NCBI RefSeq assembly: GCF_000016065.1
Contig: NC_009092.1
Location: forward strand, 1,736,001 to 1,800,000
Length of the DNA stretch: 64,000 bases
Direction of reading: 5' to 3'
Origin: Shewanella loihica PV-4
GTDB lineage: Bacteria; Pseudomonadota; Gammaproteobacteria; Enterobacterales; Shewanellaceae
In this document: positions 48,670 through 60,524 of the stretch, piece after piece
How positions within the stretch are numbered: the stretch's first letter is position 1
Layout: every line of letters begins with the position of its first letter
The notes under the pieces: generated by a model
The model's input: only the letters and a program-made list of their open reading frames with translations
Told to the model about the DNA's origin: nothing
Database searches by the model: none
Made by a program: the position numbers and the translations under genes

Positions 48670-49014
48670 TTACACCACCAGCAACATGCCCAGGCTCGAG
48701 ACGGCCATTACTATGATGACAGATTGCAGCAAAAGACGACTCTGCATCAGGTTTTCCTTTCCCTGTTTGATGCTTGTGATCAGGCGGTTTTGTTTGTAGA
48801 TGCGGCAGATCATCTGCTCGCTGTTGGGATCGATAAAGAGTTGAAACTTACAGGGATCGCCGCTGTGCAGCTGCACCTCATGTTCGCTCTTGGGGCCGAA
48901 ATTCAGCTTACGCGAGACCCGCTTGCCGTTAACAAATACCTGCTCCAAGCCTATCCAGTTACTGGCCTGTAACTCCACTAAATCCTGATTAAAGTGGTAC
49001 TTGAAACTTATCAT
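48670..49014 (-). CDS. Small tail-anchored protein of unknown function
   Basis: 114 aa, not recognised. The soluble beta-rich N-terminal part (QVFVNGKRVSRKLNFGPKSEHEVQLHSG, residues about 25-55) resembles no named domain to me. The C-terminal 25 residues (LLLQSVIIVMAVSSLGMLLVV) form one membrane helix at the very end, so it is probably a tail-anchored inner-membrane protein. A TAGGA Shine-Dalgarno lies 9 nt before the ATG. Isolated, on the strand opposite its left neighbour. Confidence 0.7.
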   Translation of the reverse strand: MISFKYHFNQDLVELQASNWIGLEQVFVNGKRVSRKLNFGPKSEHEVQLHSGDPCKFQLFIDPNSEQMICRIYKQNRLITSIKQGKENLMQSRLLLQSVIIVMAVSSLGMLLVV

Positions 49015-49212
49015 AATGCAATCCTAGCGAAGATGATGAGCCTCTAAGTCAAGCAGAGGAATATGACATTTTCCAGTACGCCTTTGTGAAAAATCTGTGT
49101 CTGAAAATTATCTCTTTGGCGGTAAAAGAAAAATTGAATCAGAAAATTTTTGAGCTGTTTTTTATCGGTTGAGTAGGCTATGGCTTGGTGCAAAACTTGG
49201 GTTGCAGGCAAT

Positions 49213-49242
49213 AAAAAACCACCGAACCTGTCGGTGGTTTTT
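49213..49242 (-). terminator. Intrinsic terminator of leucine dehydrogenase gene
   Basis: AAAAACCACCGA-ACCTG-TCGGTGGTTTTT, symmetric, directly downstream of the minus-strand gene. Confidence 0.88.
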
Positions 49243-49276
49243 CAATCCGGCTAGTACCAGGAATTAGCGCCAGAAA

Positions 49277-50308
49277 TTATTTTTCGCCGTTGATGATGGC
49301 GCGTGCCAGTTCGTCGGCAACATCCGCTGTGGTGCGGTTTTGCGCATCAGACTGTTCGAAGATCTTCAGCAGGGTGTTGTAGATCTCTTCTACCTTGGCG
49401 GTAGATTTTTGTGCGTCGTAATCTTTTTCGAACGAGACGTTGATGATACCGCCGGCGTTGATCACATAGTCTGGCGCGTACAGGATGCCCAGTTCTTTGA
49501 GCTTCTCGCCATGGCGCAGTTCGGCAAGCTGGTTGTTGGCACAACCTGCCACAATCTTAGCCTTCAGCAGTGGAATCGTGGTGTCGTTGATGGTGGCACC
49601 CAGGGCACATGGTGCATAGATATCGACATCTTGATGGTAGATATCTTGAGGCGCAACCACAGTAGCACCAAACTCGGTAGCGACCTTATCCAGTGATGAC
49701 TGGTGAATGTCGGTGACGATCAGCTCGGCGCCTTCTTCGTGCAGGTGACGACACAGGTAGTAACCTACGTGGCCAACGCCCTGAACGGCAATCTTAAGGC
49801 CCTTGAGGCTGTCCAGGCCACGCTGATGCTTAACGGCAGCCTTGATACCCAAGTAGGTGCCAAGCGCAGTAAATGGTGATGGGTCACCGCTCTGACCTTC
49901 AAGACCCGCCATGTATGGGGTTTCTTGGTGAGCAATCATGATGTCGCTGGTAGACACGCCCACATCTTCTGCAGAGTAGTACTTACCACCCAGAGTATGA
50001 ATACAACGACCGAAGGCGCGGAACAGGGCTTCACGGTTTTCTACTTTAGGATCGGCGATGATCACCGACTTACCGCCACCCATTGCCAGACCGGCTAGGG
50101 CGTTCTTGTAGGTCATGCCACGAGACAGACGTAATACGTCGGTCAGTGCTTCGTCATCAGACTCATAGTTCCACATTCTGCAACCGCCGACCGCTGGGCC
50201 CAGGTTGGTGTTGTGAATGGCTATGATTGCACGTAAGCCACTTTCTTTATCATGACAAAATACGACCTGTTCGTGGTCATCAAATGAGATATGATTAAAT
50301 ACTGCCAC
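49277..50308 (-). CDS. ldh: Leucine (Leu/Phe/Val) dehydrogenase
   Basis: NAD-dependent oxidative deamination of branched-chain amino acids to 2-oxo acids, the first step of leucine catabolism. The start is set at GTG 50308 (VAVFNHISFDDHEQVVFC) with GGAGAA 8 nt upstream, giving 343 aa. The 14 extra codons of the longer frame are not family-like. Motifs: GCRMWNYESDDEALTDVLRLSRGMTYKNALAGLAMGGGKSVI (catalytic Lys), GVGHVGYYLCRHL, NNQLAE. A LiuR-like palindrome lies upstream. Confidence 0.93.
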   Translation of the reverse strand: MAVFNHISFDDHEQVVFCHDKESGLRAIIAIHNTNLGPAVGGCRMWNYESDDEALTDVLRLSRGMTYKNALAGLAMGGGKSVIIADPKVENREALFRAFGRCIHTLGGKYYSAEDVGVSTSDIMIAHQETPYMAGLEGQSGDPSPFTALGTYLGIKAAVKHQRGLDSLKGLKIAVQGVGHVGYYLCRHLHEEGAELIVTDIHQSSLDKVATEFGATVVAPQDIYHQDVDIYAPCALGATINDTTIPLLKAKIVAGCANNQLAELRHGEKLKELGILYAPDYVINAGGIINVSFEKDYDAQKSTAKVEEIYNTLLKIFEQSDAQNRTTADVADELARAIINGEK

Positions 50309-50463
50309 TTTATGAGTTCTCCGCTTGGGAATTAAAACGCCGAATGCCAAAGAGGCGCCTTCGACGGCTTGTTATATTTATTGCAGAACGATAGCATTTA
50401 GCGATACTCTCAACAAAGCAAAGATTGGGATTAATTGTGATCGGCGTGGCAATTTTGCTTTCC

Positions 50464-50483
50464 ACTTTACGTTAACGTAAAGT
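50464..50483. promoter_or_regulatory. LiuR-like operator between ldh and DUF4826 gene
   Basis: ACTTTACGTTAACGTAAAGT, a perfect 20-bp palindrome. It resembles the MerR-family LiuR motif that controls branched-chain amino-acid genes in Shewanella relatives. It sits between possible -35/-10 elements in both directions (plus strand TTGCTT-17-TAAAGT), the position MerR regulators use. Confidence 0.6.
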
Positions 50484-50564
50484 TGTGTGTGAATTTTCAC
50501 GCAATATGCAGTTTGTCAGCTCCATTTCGCCCTTCACAGCATAACTATAACAATAGGAAGCAGT

Positions 50565-51014
50565 ATGACGGAACAAGCAGTCGAGAACACTAAAGCACTC
50601 ACTCCAGAAGAACAAGAAGCCCTGACACAACAATGGGTTAAAGAGCATTTTCAGAAGGCAAACCGCTTTCTGGCGGAAAAAGGGGTGATCCCAAGTAAAG
50701 TGATTGCCGAAGAGAGCCGTTACCTTGCGCCTTTCCTCGCGGTATGGAAGATGGAGTCTAAGCAGCCAAAGCCACAGACCTTCTGGGTGATGTCTGGCGA
50801 TCTGCCTTCAGACTATGTGGATGTTAAGGTTGCCGCCACCGCGCGCGACGCGATTCGCCATTTCTCTATGATGTGGCAGCTTAAGGCGGAAAACCTGGTT
50901 AAATCTGGCGCCGTAAAAGACAAGACCCAGGCTCAGTTTGCGCAGCTGTTGGTGTCACGTGCCGAGAGCCTGTATCAGATCCACAATGACGAAAAATTGT
51001 GGAAAGAAGGCTAA
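50565..51014 (+). CDS. DUF4826 family protein
   Basis: 149 aa similar to DUF4826: WVKEHFQKANRFLAEKGVIPSKVIAEESRYLAPFLAVWKM, FWVMSGDLPSDYVDVKVAATARDAIRHFSMMWQLKAENL, and LLVSRAESLYQIHNDEKLW. A soluble mixed alpha/beta protein of unknown function. AATAGGAAGC precedes the ATG. It is divergent from ldh and shares the palindrome above, so it may respond to the same signal. Confidence 0.78.
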   Translation: MTEQAVENTKALTPEEQEALTQQWVKEHFQKANRFLAEKGVIPSKVIAEESRYLAPFLAVWKMESKQPKPQTFWVMSGDLPSDYVDVKVAATARDAIRHFSMMWQLKAENLVKSGAVKDKTQAQFAQLLVSRAESLYQIHNDEKLWKEG

Positions 51015-51074
51015 GTGTTTTAAACAGCCACCGCTGTTAAGCGTGTCTTTAAAAAGCGCTTGAGCCTAATAAAA

Positions 51075-51104
51075 CAGCCGCCCATCTGAGGCGGCTTTTT
51101 TGTG
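51075..51104 (+). terminator. Intrinsic terminator after DUF4826 gene
   Basis: CAGCCGCC-CATCTGA-GGCGGCTT stem with a T run. Confidence 0.88.
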
Positions 51105-51201
51105 TTCTCAGCTTCGACGCTTTCTTGAAACCAGATACAGAATATCAGCTACTTGGCATTAGCTACAGGGCATCAGTGACTGGAGACTCGCATTTGGCAG
51201 C

Positions 51202-52362
51202 TTATGCCAGGTAGGCGTAGCCAGAGTTAAGCAGCCAGATAAAGTATTGGCCTATGGCCTCACGCTGACACAGGTCCAGTGCCTGCTTGCCCTCGAAGCT
51301 AAATGCATTGGCCAGCAGCATGAGTTTGTCATCTAGCTCATCTGCATCGTCATCATCAACAGCATCAAAGTCGTAGATCTCACCATTGATAAAGAGCCTA
51401 AGGTGTTTATCGCCTTCGAGACGAATCACCTTAAGCCCGCCGATGCGTTGGAGGCAGGCACCATCTTCCAGGGCTTCCATCAGCTCTTCCTGGCTGTAAC
51501 TTTCCCCTTGCTCTGCCAGATCAAGTTCGAAGCGGTTCTGACTCAGGGTCTGACCCAACACGGTTTGATAATGGTCTGGCTGGGATAAGATCTCTGAGAC
51601 CAGGGCCAACATGCCTGCTTGCTGCTCGACGCTCAGTAGGCCAGGGCTAGCGGGTTCTTGGTTCGAGGTAAAGCGCTTATTGCCGCCGTTGGTGTCGATG
51701 AGATGATCGGCAATGCTGCTAAATAGCTCCTGTTGGCTGGGGGCGCGAAACCCTATGGAGTAACTCAGTGCCGTCTCCAATGTCTCACCACGGTGGGGGA
51801 AGCCTGGCGGGATATAGAGCATGTCGCCGGCCTCGAGTACCACATCCAGGATGGGCTCAAAATCATCGATCAGCGCCGTGTGGGTATCGCCGCCGCGGGG
51901 CGAATATTGCCCCTTGGCGCCGACTTTCCAGCGGCGCCTGCCTTCGCCCTGCAGCAAGAAGACATCATAGTTGTCTATGTGAGGGCCGACGCCACCACCG
52001 GGCGTGGCGTAGGAGACCATGAGATCGTCGAAGCGCCAGTCGGGGATGAAACGAAAGGCGTTAACCAGGGGCTCTACATCCGGGTACCAGTGGTTGACGG
52101 CCTGGACCAGTAGCTGCCAGTTGGCATCGCCAAAGGGGGAGTAATCTTCGATGGGGCCCTGGAAGATCTCCCAGTTATCTTTCTTGGTCAGGACGATGCG
52201 TGAGGCGATCTCCTCTTCGCAGGCGAGTCCCGCCAGTTCATCGGGGGCGATAGGATCTTGAAAGTGCGCGAAGGCGCCTTTGATCACCAGAGGCTGCTTC
52301 TGCCAGTGATGGGCTAAAAACTCTTGGGTATCGAAGTTGGGAGTATACATGGCGTCGGTCAT
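51202..52362 (-). CDS. roxA: Ribosomal oxygenase RoxA (YcfD), L16 arginine hydroxylase
   Basis: A Fe(II)/2-oxoglutarate oxygenase of the cupin/JmjC type that hydroxylates an arginine of ribosomal protein L16. The iron ligands are visible in GGGVGPHIDNYDVFLLQ (HxD) and the distal His in PPGFPHRGETLE. SIGFRAPSQQEL follows, and the C-terminal winged-helix part has LQRIGGLKVIRLEG. The ATG at 52362 or 52350 is preferred over 52401, giving about 386 aa; no strong Shine-Dalgarno decides. The neighbour order purB-hflD-mnmA matches enterobacteria. A 16-bp repeat lies just upstream. Confidence 0.92.
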   Translation of the reverse strand: MTDAMYTPNFDTQEFLAHHWQKQPLVIKGAFAHFQDPIAPDELAGLACEEEIASRIVLTKKDNWEIFQGPIEDYSPFGDANWQLLVQAVNHWYPDVEPLVNAFRFIPDWRFDDLMVSYATPGGGVGPHIDNYDVFLLQGEGRRRWKVGAKGQYSPRGGDTHTALIDDFEPILDVVLEAGDMLYIPPGFPHRGETLETALSYSIGFRAPSQQELFSSIADHLIDTNGGNKRFTSNQEPASPGLLSVEQQAGMLALVSEILSQPDHYQTVLGQTLSQNRFELDLAEQGESYSQEELMEALEDGACLQRIGGLKVIRLEGDKHLRLFINGEIYDFDAVDDDDADELDDKLMLLANAFSFEGKQALDLCQREAIGQYFIWLLNSGYAYLA

Positions 52363-52390
52363 CAGGCCTGAATAATAGGGGCAGTATATG

Positions 52391-52494
52391 CCGAAAATCA
52401 CATAGTCCGGAAATCATATAATCCGGAAATCATATAGTCAGGAAATCGCATCTTCCTGAAACTAGGTATTGCGGAAACTAGATATTCCAGAAAT
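52391..52494. repeat. 16-bp degenerate tandem repeat upstream of roxA
   Basis: Six and a half units of 16 bp, pattern CCGGAAATCATATAGT, drifting to CCTGAAACTAGGTATT. It fills the gap between the purB terminator and the roxA start, so it overlaps where the roxA promoter and leader must be. Confidence 0.8.
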
Positions 52495-52527
52495 AAAAAG
52501 GCGGTAAGCTGCTGCCTACCGCCTTTC
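52494..52527 (-). terminator. Intrinsic terminator of purB
   Basis: AAAGGCGGTA / TACCGCCTTT stem; T run on the minus strand. It separates purB from roxA transcription in part. Confidence 0.85.
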
Positions 52528-52545
52528 ATAAGGTGTTAGGGATGA

Positions 52546-54566
<2,021 letters not shown>

Positions 54567-54569
54567 GGC

Positions 54570-55685
54570 TTACTCTCTAATCAGACTGTCTATGATACCG
54601 CCGCCCAGACAGACTTCGCCGTCATAAAACACGGCCGACTGACCAGGGGTTACGGCGGCAACTGGCTCGTCGAAGATCACCTTGATGCGATCGTCCCCTT
54701 CATAGGTGAGGGTACAGGCCACATCCTGCTGACGGTAGCGTGTCTTGACCGTGATCTTGGCGCCATCATTAGGCCCTGTTCTATCGACCCAGTGTAGCTG
54801 ATCGGCGTAGAAACCCACCGACATGAGGCGAGGGTGCTTACCACCTTGACCGACAACCAACACGTTACGTTCGAGATCTTTATCGACCACATACCAAGGA
54901 TCGTCGTTGCTGTTCTTCATGCCGCCGATCCCAAGCCCCTTGCGCTGACCCAGGGTGTGGTACATCAAGCCTTGGTGCTCACCTATGACTTCGCCTTCGG
55001 CTGTCTCTATCTTGCCAGGCTGCGCGGGCAGGAAGGTGCGCAGAAAATCGGTGAACTTACGCTCGCCGATAAAGCAGATGCCTGTGCTGTCCTTCTTGTC
55101 ATGGGTAACCAGCCCCATCTCTTTGGCAATTTCACGCACTTCGCTCTTCTCCAGTTCACCCACAGGGAACAGGGAGCGGGCGATCTGCTCATGGCTCAAG
55201 GTGTAGAGGAAGTAGCTCTGATCTTTGTTGCCATCGACGCCACGTAGCATCTGGCTTTGACCCGAGGCATCGCTGCGGCGCACATAGTGGCCCATGGCGA
55301 TGTAGTCGGCGTCCAGGATGTCGTCGGCAAACTCGAGAAACGCCTTAAACTTGATCTCTTTGTTGCACATGATGTCTGGGTTAGGGGTACGGCCCGCCTT
55401 GTATTCGGCGAGGAAGTACTCGAACACGTTGTCCCAGTATTCGGCGGCAAAGTTAACCGTGTGCAGCTTGATCCCCAGTTTGTCGCAAACGGCTTGGGCA
55501 TCTTTAAGATCTTCGGCGGCAGCACAATACTCGTCGGTATCGTCCTCTTCCCAGTTTTTCATGAACAGGCCTTCGACCTGATAGCCCTGTTGCATGAGGA
55601 GATACGCCGAAACAGATGAGTCGACACCGCCGGACATGCCGACGATCACTTTTTTACCGTTTGGATTGGGTTCGATTGCTGCCAT
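54570..55685 (-). CDS. mnmA: tRNA-uridine 2-sulfurtransferase MnmA
   Basis: Installs the 2-thio group on U34 of tRNA-Lys, -Glu and -Gln. The 371-aa protein has PP-loop [15 protein letters not shown], catalytic cysteines in [12 protein letters not shown] and [11 protein letters not shown], and the [10 protein letters not shown] loop. Its substrate tRNA-Lys(UUU) is present in seven copies elsewhere in this window. Coupled to hflD. Confidence 0.96.
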
Positions 55686-55862
55686 AAATCCTAAAAACCA
55701 TTAAATTCGTGTAGCTATGGTGATGTTTTCTGCGGTTGAGCAAGCCGGTTTGCCTGCTTAGCCCTGTGTCTAATTGCGCGTTGATCACGCATCACTTGCC
55801 GGGAAAATCATCACCATAATATGCGGGGGCATATTCTATCATGCATTGTGACTTTGGGCTAA

Positions 55863-56312
55863 CTAGAGAAAGCGGCTATTGACCACCTCAGTCGAAAAGA
55901 GTTTTCCCTGAAGAAAGTCGTGAATACATTGTAGTACCAGGGGGCTTCTGAGCTGGCTCTTGAGCTGGGTTATCTCATCTAGTGTCATCCACAGGGCGCG
56001 GCGAATAGCGCTGTCTTGGGGCTTGGGTGTGAGCGGCTCATCTAAGGTGCAGGCATAGGTGAAGCGCAGGAAGGCCAGATCGTCTCTAGCCTGAAATTGA
56101 TAGATGTTGATCAGCGACTGCGCCTTGATGGCAAGGCCTGTCTCTTCCCATACCTCGCGCTCGCAAGCCTGGTTAAGGCTTTCAAAGGCTTCTAGATGAC
56201 CTGCGGGCTGGTTGTAGGTGAGCTTGCCATCGATGAGCTCCTCGACCATCAGGTATTTGTCGTCACAATTGATGACGCAGGCGACGGTGACATTGGGTTT
56301 ATAACGTTCCAT
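55863..56312 (-). CDS. nudJ: Nudix hydrolase NudJ-like
   Basis: A 149-aa pyrophosphohydrolase; E. coli NudJ dephosphorylates HMP-PP and nucleoside di/triphosphates. The Nudix box GHLEAFESLNQACEREVWEETGL is complete. It begins 11 bp after rluE, as in E. coli. Confidence 0.9.
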   Translation of the reverse strand: MERYKPNVTVACVINCDDKYLMVEELIDGKLTYNQPAGHLEAFESLNQACEREVWEETGLAIKAQSLINIYQFQARDDLAFLRFTYACTLDEPLTPKPQDSAIRRALWMTLDEITQLKSQLRSPLVLQCIHDFLQGKLFSTEVVNSRFL

Positions 56313-56323
56313 CTATTACCTCG

Positions 56324-57118
56324 TTAGGATTGGGGCAACACCTTATATTCGCCATTTGCGACGCCATTCAGGCTCCATTGACCTATTTTATAACGAATCA
56401 GTCTTAGCGTTGGGTAGCCCACATGGGCGGTCATGCGCCTGACCTGACGGTTGCGTCCCTCGCAGATGGTGATCGCCAGCCAACTGGTGGGGATCTGTTT
56501 GCGCTCTCGCACCGGTGGGTTGCGGGGCCAGACATCCGGCTCGGCGATACGCTCCACCTTGGCGGGCAGGGTCGGACCATCTTTGAGAGTGACGCCGTCT
56601 CTTAGCGCCTGAATCGCCTCGTCGCTGGGAATGCCTTCGACCTGCACCCAGTAGGTCTTATCGGTTTTTTTCTTGGGCTCTGTGATGCGCGACTGTAGCT
56701 GACCATCGTTGGTCAGTAGCAGTAAGCCTTCGCTGTCTCTGTCGAGCCTGCCGGCGGCGTAGACATCTTGAATCGGGATGAAATCCTTCAAGGTCTGACG
56801 GCCCTGCTCATCGGTGAATTGACACAAGACATCGAAGGGCTTGTTAAACAGCACTATGATGGGGTTCTGCGGCCTTGGCTTTGGCTTAGGTTTGGACCTA
56901 GGCTTAGCTTTAAGCTTAGGTTTGTGTTTGACACCCTCTGCCGCGGTGGCGCCCCCTCCTCGTTTGGGCTGATAAGAATTGCCTTTGGATTTAGTGGCTG
57001 GGGCGTTGGTTTTCGCTCCCTGACGACGAGAAGCTAGCTTATTGGCGCTGGGTGTTTTTGGACTCACGAGGCAAACTTTTGGCTGAGTGTATGCTAATGC
57101 TGACATTGTACTGTGCAT
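56324..57118 (-). CDS. rluE: 23S rRNA pseudouridine(2457) synthase RluE, with basic N-terminal extension
   Basis: Isomerises U2457 of 23S rRNA. The 264-aa protein has the catalytic Asp in [18 protein letters not shown], then the RluB/E/F-type segments [15 protein letters not shown] and [23 protein letters not shown]. The first 80 residues or so are low complexity and very basic ([19 protein letters not shown]). They may aid RNA binding or may include a wrong start; no ATG or GTG with a good ribosome site lies closer to the domain. Divergent from icd. Confidence 0.9.
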   Translation of the reverse strand: MHSTMSALAYTQPKVCLVSPKTPSANKLASRRQGAKTNAPATKSKGNSYQPKRGGGATAAEGVKHKPKLKAKPRSKPKPKPRPQNPIIVLFNKPFDVLCQFTDEQGRQTLKDFIPIQDVYAAGRLDRDSEGLLLLTNDGQLQSRITEPKKKTDKTYWVQVEGIPSDEAIQALRDGVTLKDGPTLPAKVERIAEPDVWPRNPPVRERKQIPTSWLAITICEGRNRQVRRMTAHVGYPTLRLIRYKIGQWSLNGVANGEYKVLPQS

Positions 57119-57381
57119 TCGCCATTAGTGGAATTTGAATATTGGCGTGAATGATTTATGATGTCGGCCAACTAAATGTGATCGATAGCAAAACGTGAAC
57201 AGATTTTGAGATGTTAACCGCGCTTTGTTTTGCATTAAATCGGTTTAAGTGTCAGGGGAGAGCCCCAGGGCGTTCACCCTTACGATTTATCCTTTTCATG
57301 CCTCGCATTCGCCATCGTAAAATTATAATAATGACATCATAGTGGTTTGATTAATAAACGATTTATTTTACAAAAACGTAG

Positions 57382-59610
<2,229 letters not shown>

Positions 59611-59624
59611 TTTAGCCATATAAT

Positions 59625-59653
59625 AAAAAAGGGCGCCACGGCACCCTTTTTTA
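59625..59653 (+). terminator. Intrinsic terminator after icd
   Basis: GGGCGCC-ACG-GGCACCC-like stem with one mismatch and a strong T run. Confidence 0.8.
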
Positions 59654-59691
59654 TGCTTTGTTGGTGTCCGTTAGCGATTAAAAATCAGCAA

Positions 59692-59722
59692 TAAAAAAGG
59701 CAGGGATAACCCTGCCTTTTTT
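59692..59722. terminator. Terminator of cspD (bidirectional)
   Basis: AAAAAAGGCAGGG-ATAA-CCCTGCCTTTTTT, perfect; just after cspD on the minus strand. Confidence 0.9.
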
Positions 59723-59735
59723 GTTTTTTGACCCA

Positions 59736-59942
59736 CTATTTAGTGGGCGATATCGCTGACGCGTGCATCCCTTTAGGCCCCTGTTCCACCTCGAATTGGA
59801 CTGATTGGCCTGCTTTTAGAGTTCGATAGCCTTCCATTTCAATGGTAGAATAGTGTGCGAAAACGTCTTCACCACCAGCTTCAGGGCAGATAAACCCGAA
59901 TCCTTTGGCGTTGTTGAACCATTTCACAGTTCCGTTTGCCAT
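59736..59942 (-). CDS. cspD: Cold-shock-domain protein CspD
   Basis: A 68-aa single-stranded nucleic-acid binding protein; in E. coli CspD inhibits replication in stationary phase. RNP1 is KGFGFI, RNP2 VFAHYS, with [17 protein letters not shown] at the start. It is divergent from clpS-clpA, the same order as in enterobacteria, which supports CspD over other Csp paralogues. Confidence 0.92.
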   Translation of the reverse strand: MANGTVKWFNNAKGFGFICPEAGGEDVFAHYSTIEMEGYRTLKAGQSVQFEVEQGPKGMHASAISPTK

Positions 59943-60186
59943 ACTTCCACTTCCTTCTGTTGTTTACTGACCAGTAAGATAGTAAAACTTATGAGGCGGG
60001 GTAAATTCACCGCTCGATGAACAGAATGAAACCAGTAAAAGCGGATGTCAAGACCAATTTAACAAAAAGGCAACATTTACGCCAAATTCGTCAGCAATTG
60101 GTTCTAATGGTCGGATGAGTAACAGGTTTATCCCGGGTGGTCAGCAACTTTTGGAAGAAGCCAAAACTAGAGGCTAATATTGAAAT

Positions 60187-60495
60187 ATGGGTAAAGTAGG
60201 TAATATTGAGCATATTGAAGAGCGCGCGGAAACTGAACTCATGCCGCCTTCGATGTACAAAGTGATCTTAAACAACGATGACTATACCCCGATGGACTTT
60301 GTCATCGAGGTGTTACAACTCTTTTTTAATAAAAATGAACAAGAAGCCACAGATATCATGTTGGCGATTCATCACCAAGGTAAGGGAATTTGCGGCGTTT
60401 TCCCTTTCGGCATTGCAGAAACCAAGGTCGCACAAGTAAATCAGTTTGCAAGACAAAACCAACATCCGTTACTGTGTTCATTAGAGAAAGCCTGA
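60187..60495 (+). CDS. clpS: ATP-dependent Clp protease adaptor ClpS
   Basis: N-recognin that delivers proteins with N-terminal Leu, Phe, Tyr or Trp to ClpAP. The 102-aa protein shows the core [27 protein letters not shown], an [19 protein letters not shown] region forming the N-degron pocket, and an extended flexible N-terminus needed for delivery. It precedes clpA by 29 bp in an operon. Confidence 0.96.
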   Translation: MGKVGNIEHIEERAETELMPPSMYKVILNNDDYTPMDFVIEVLQLFFNKNEQEATDIMLAIHHQGKGICGVFPFGIAETKVAQVNQFARQNQHPLLCSLEKA

Positions 60496-60524
60496 ATATC
60501 GAAGTTTTGTGATTATTTTAGGGG

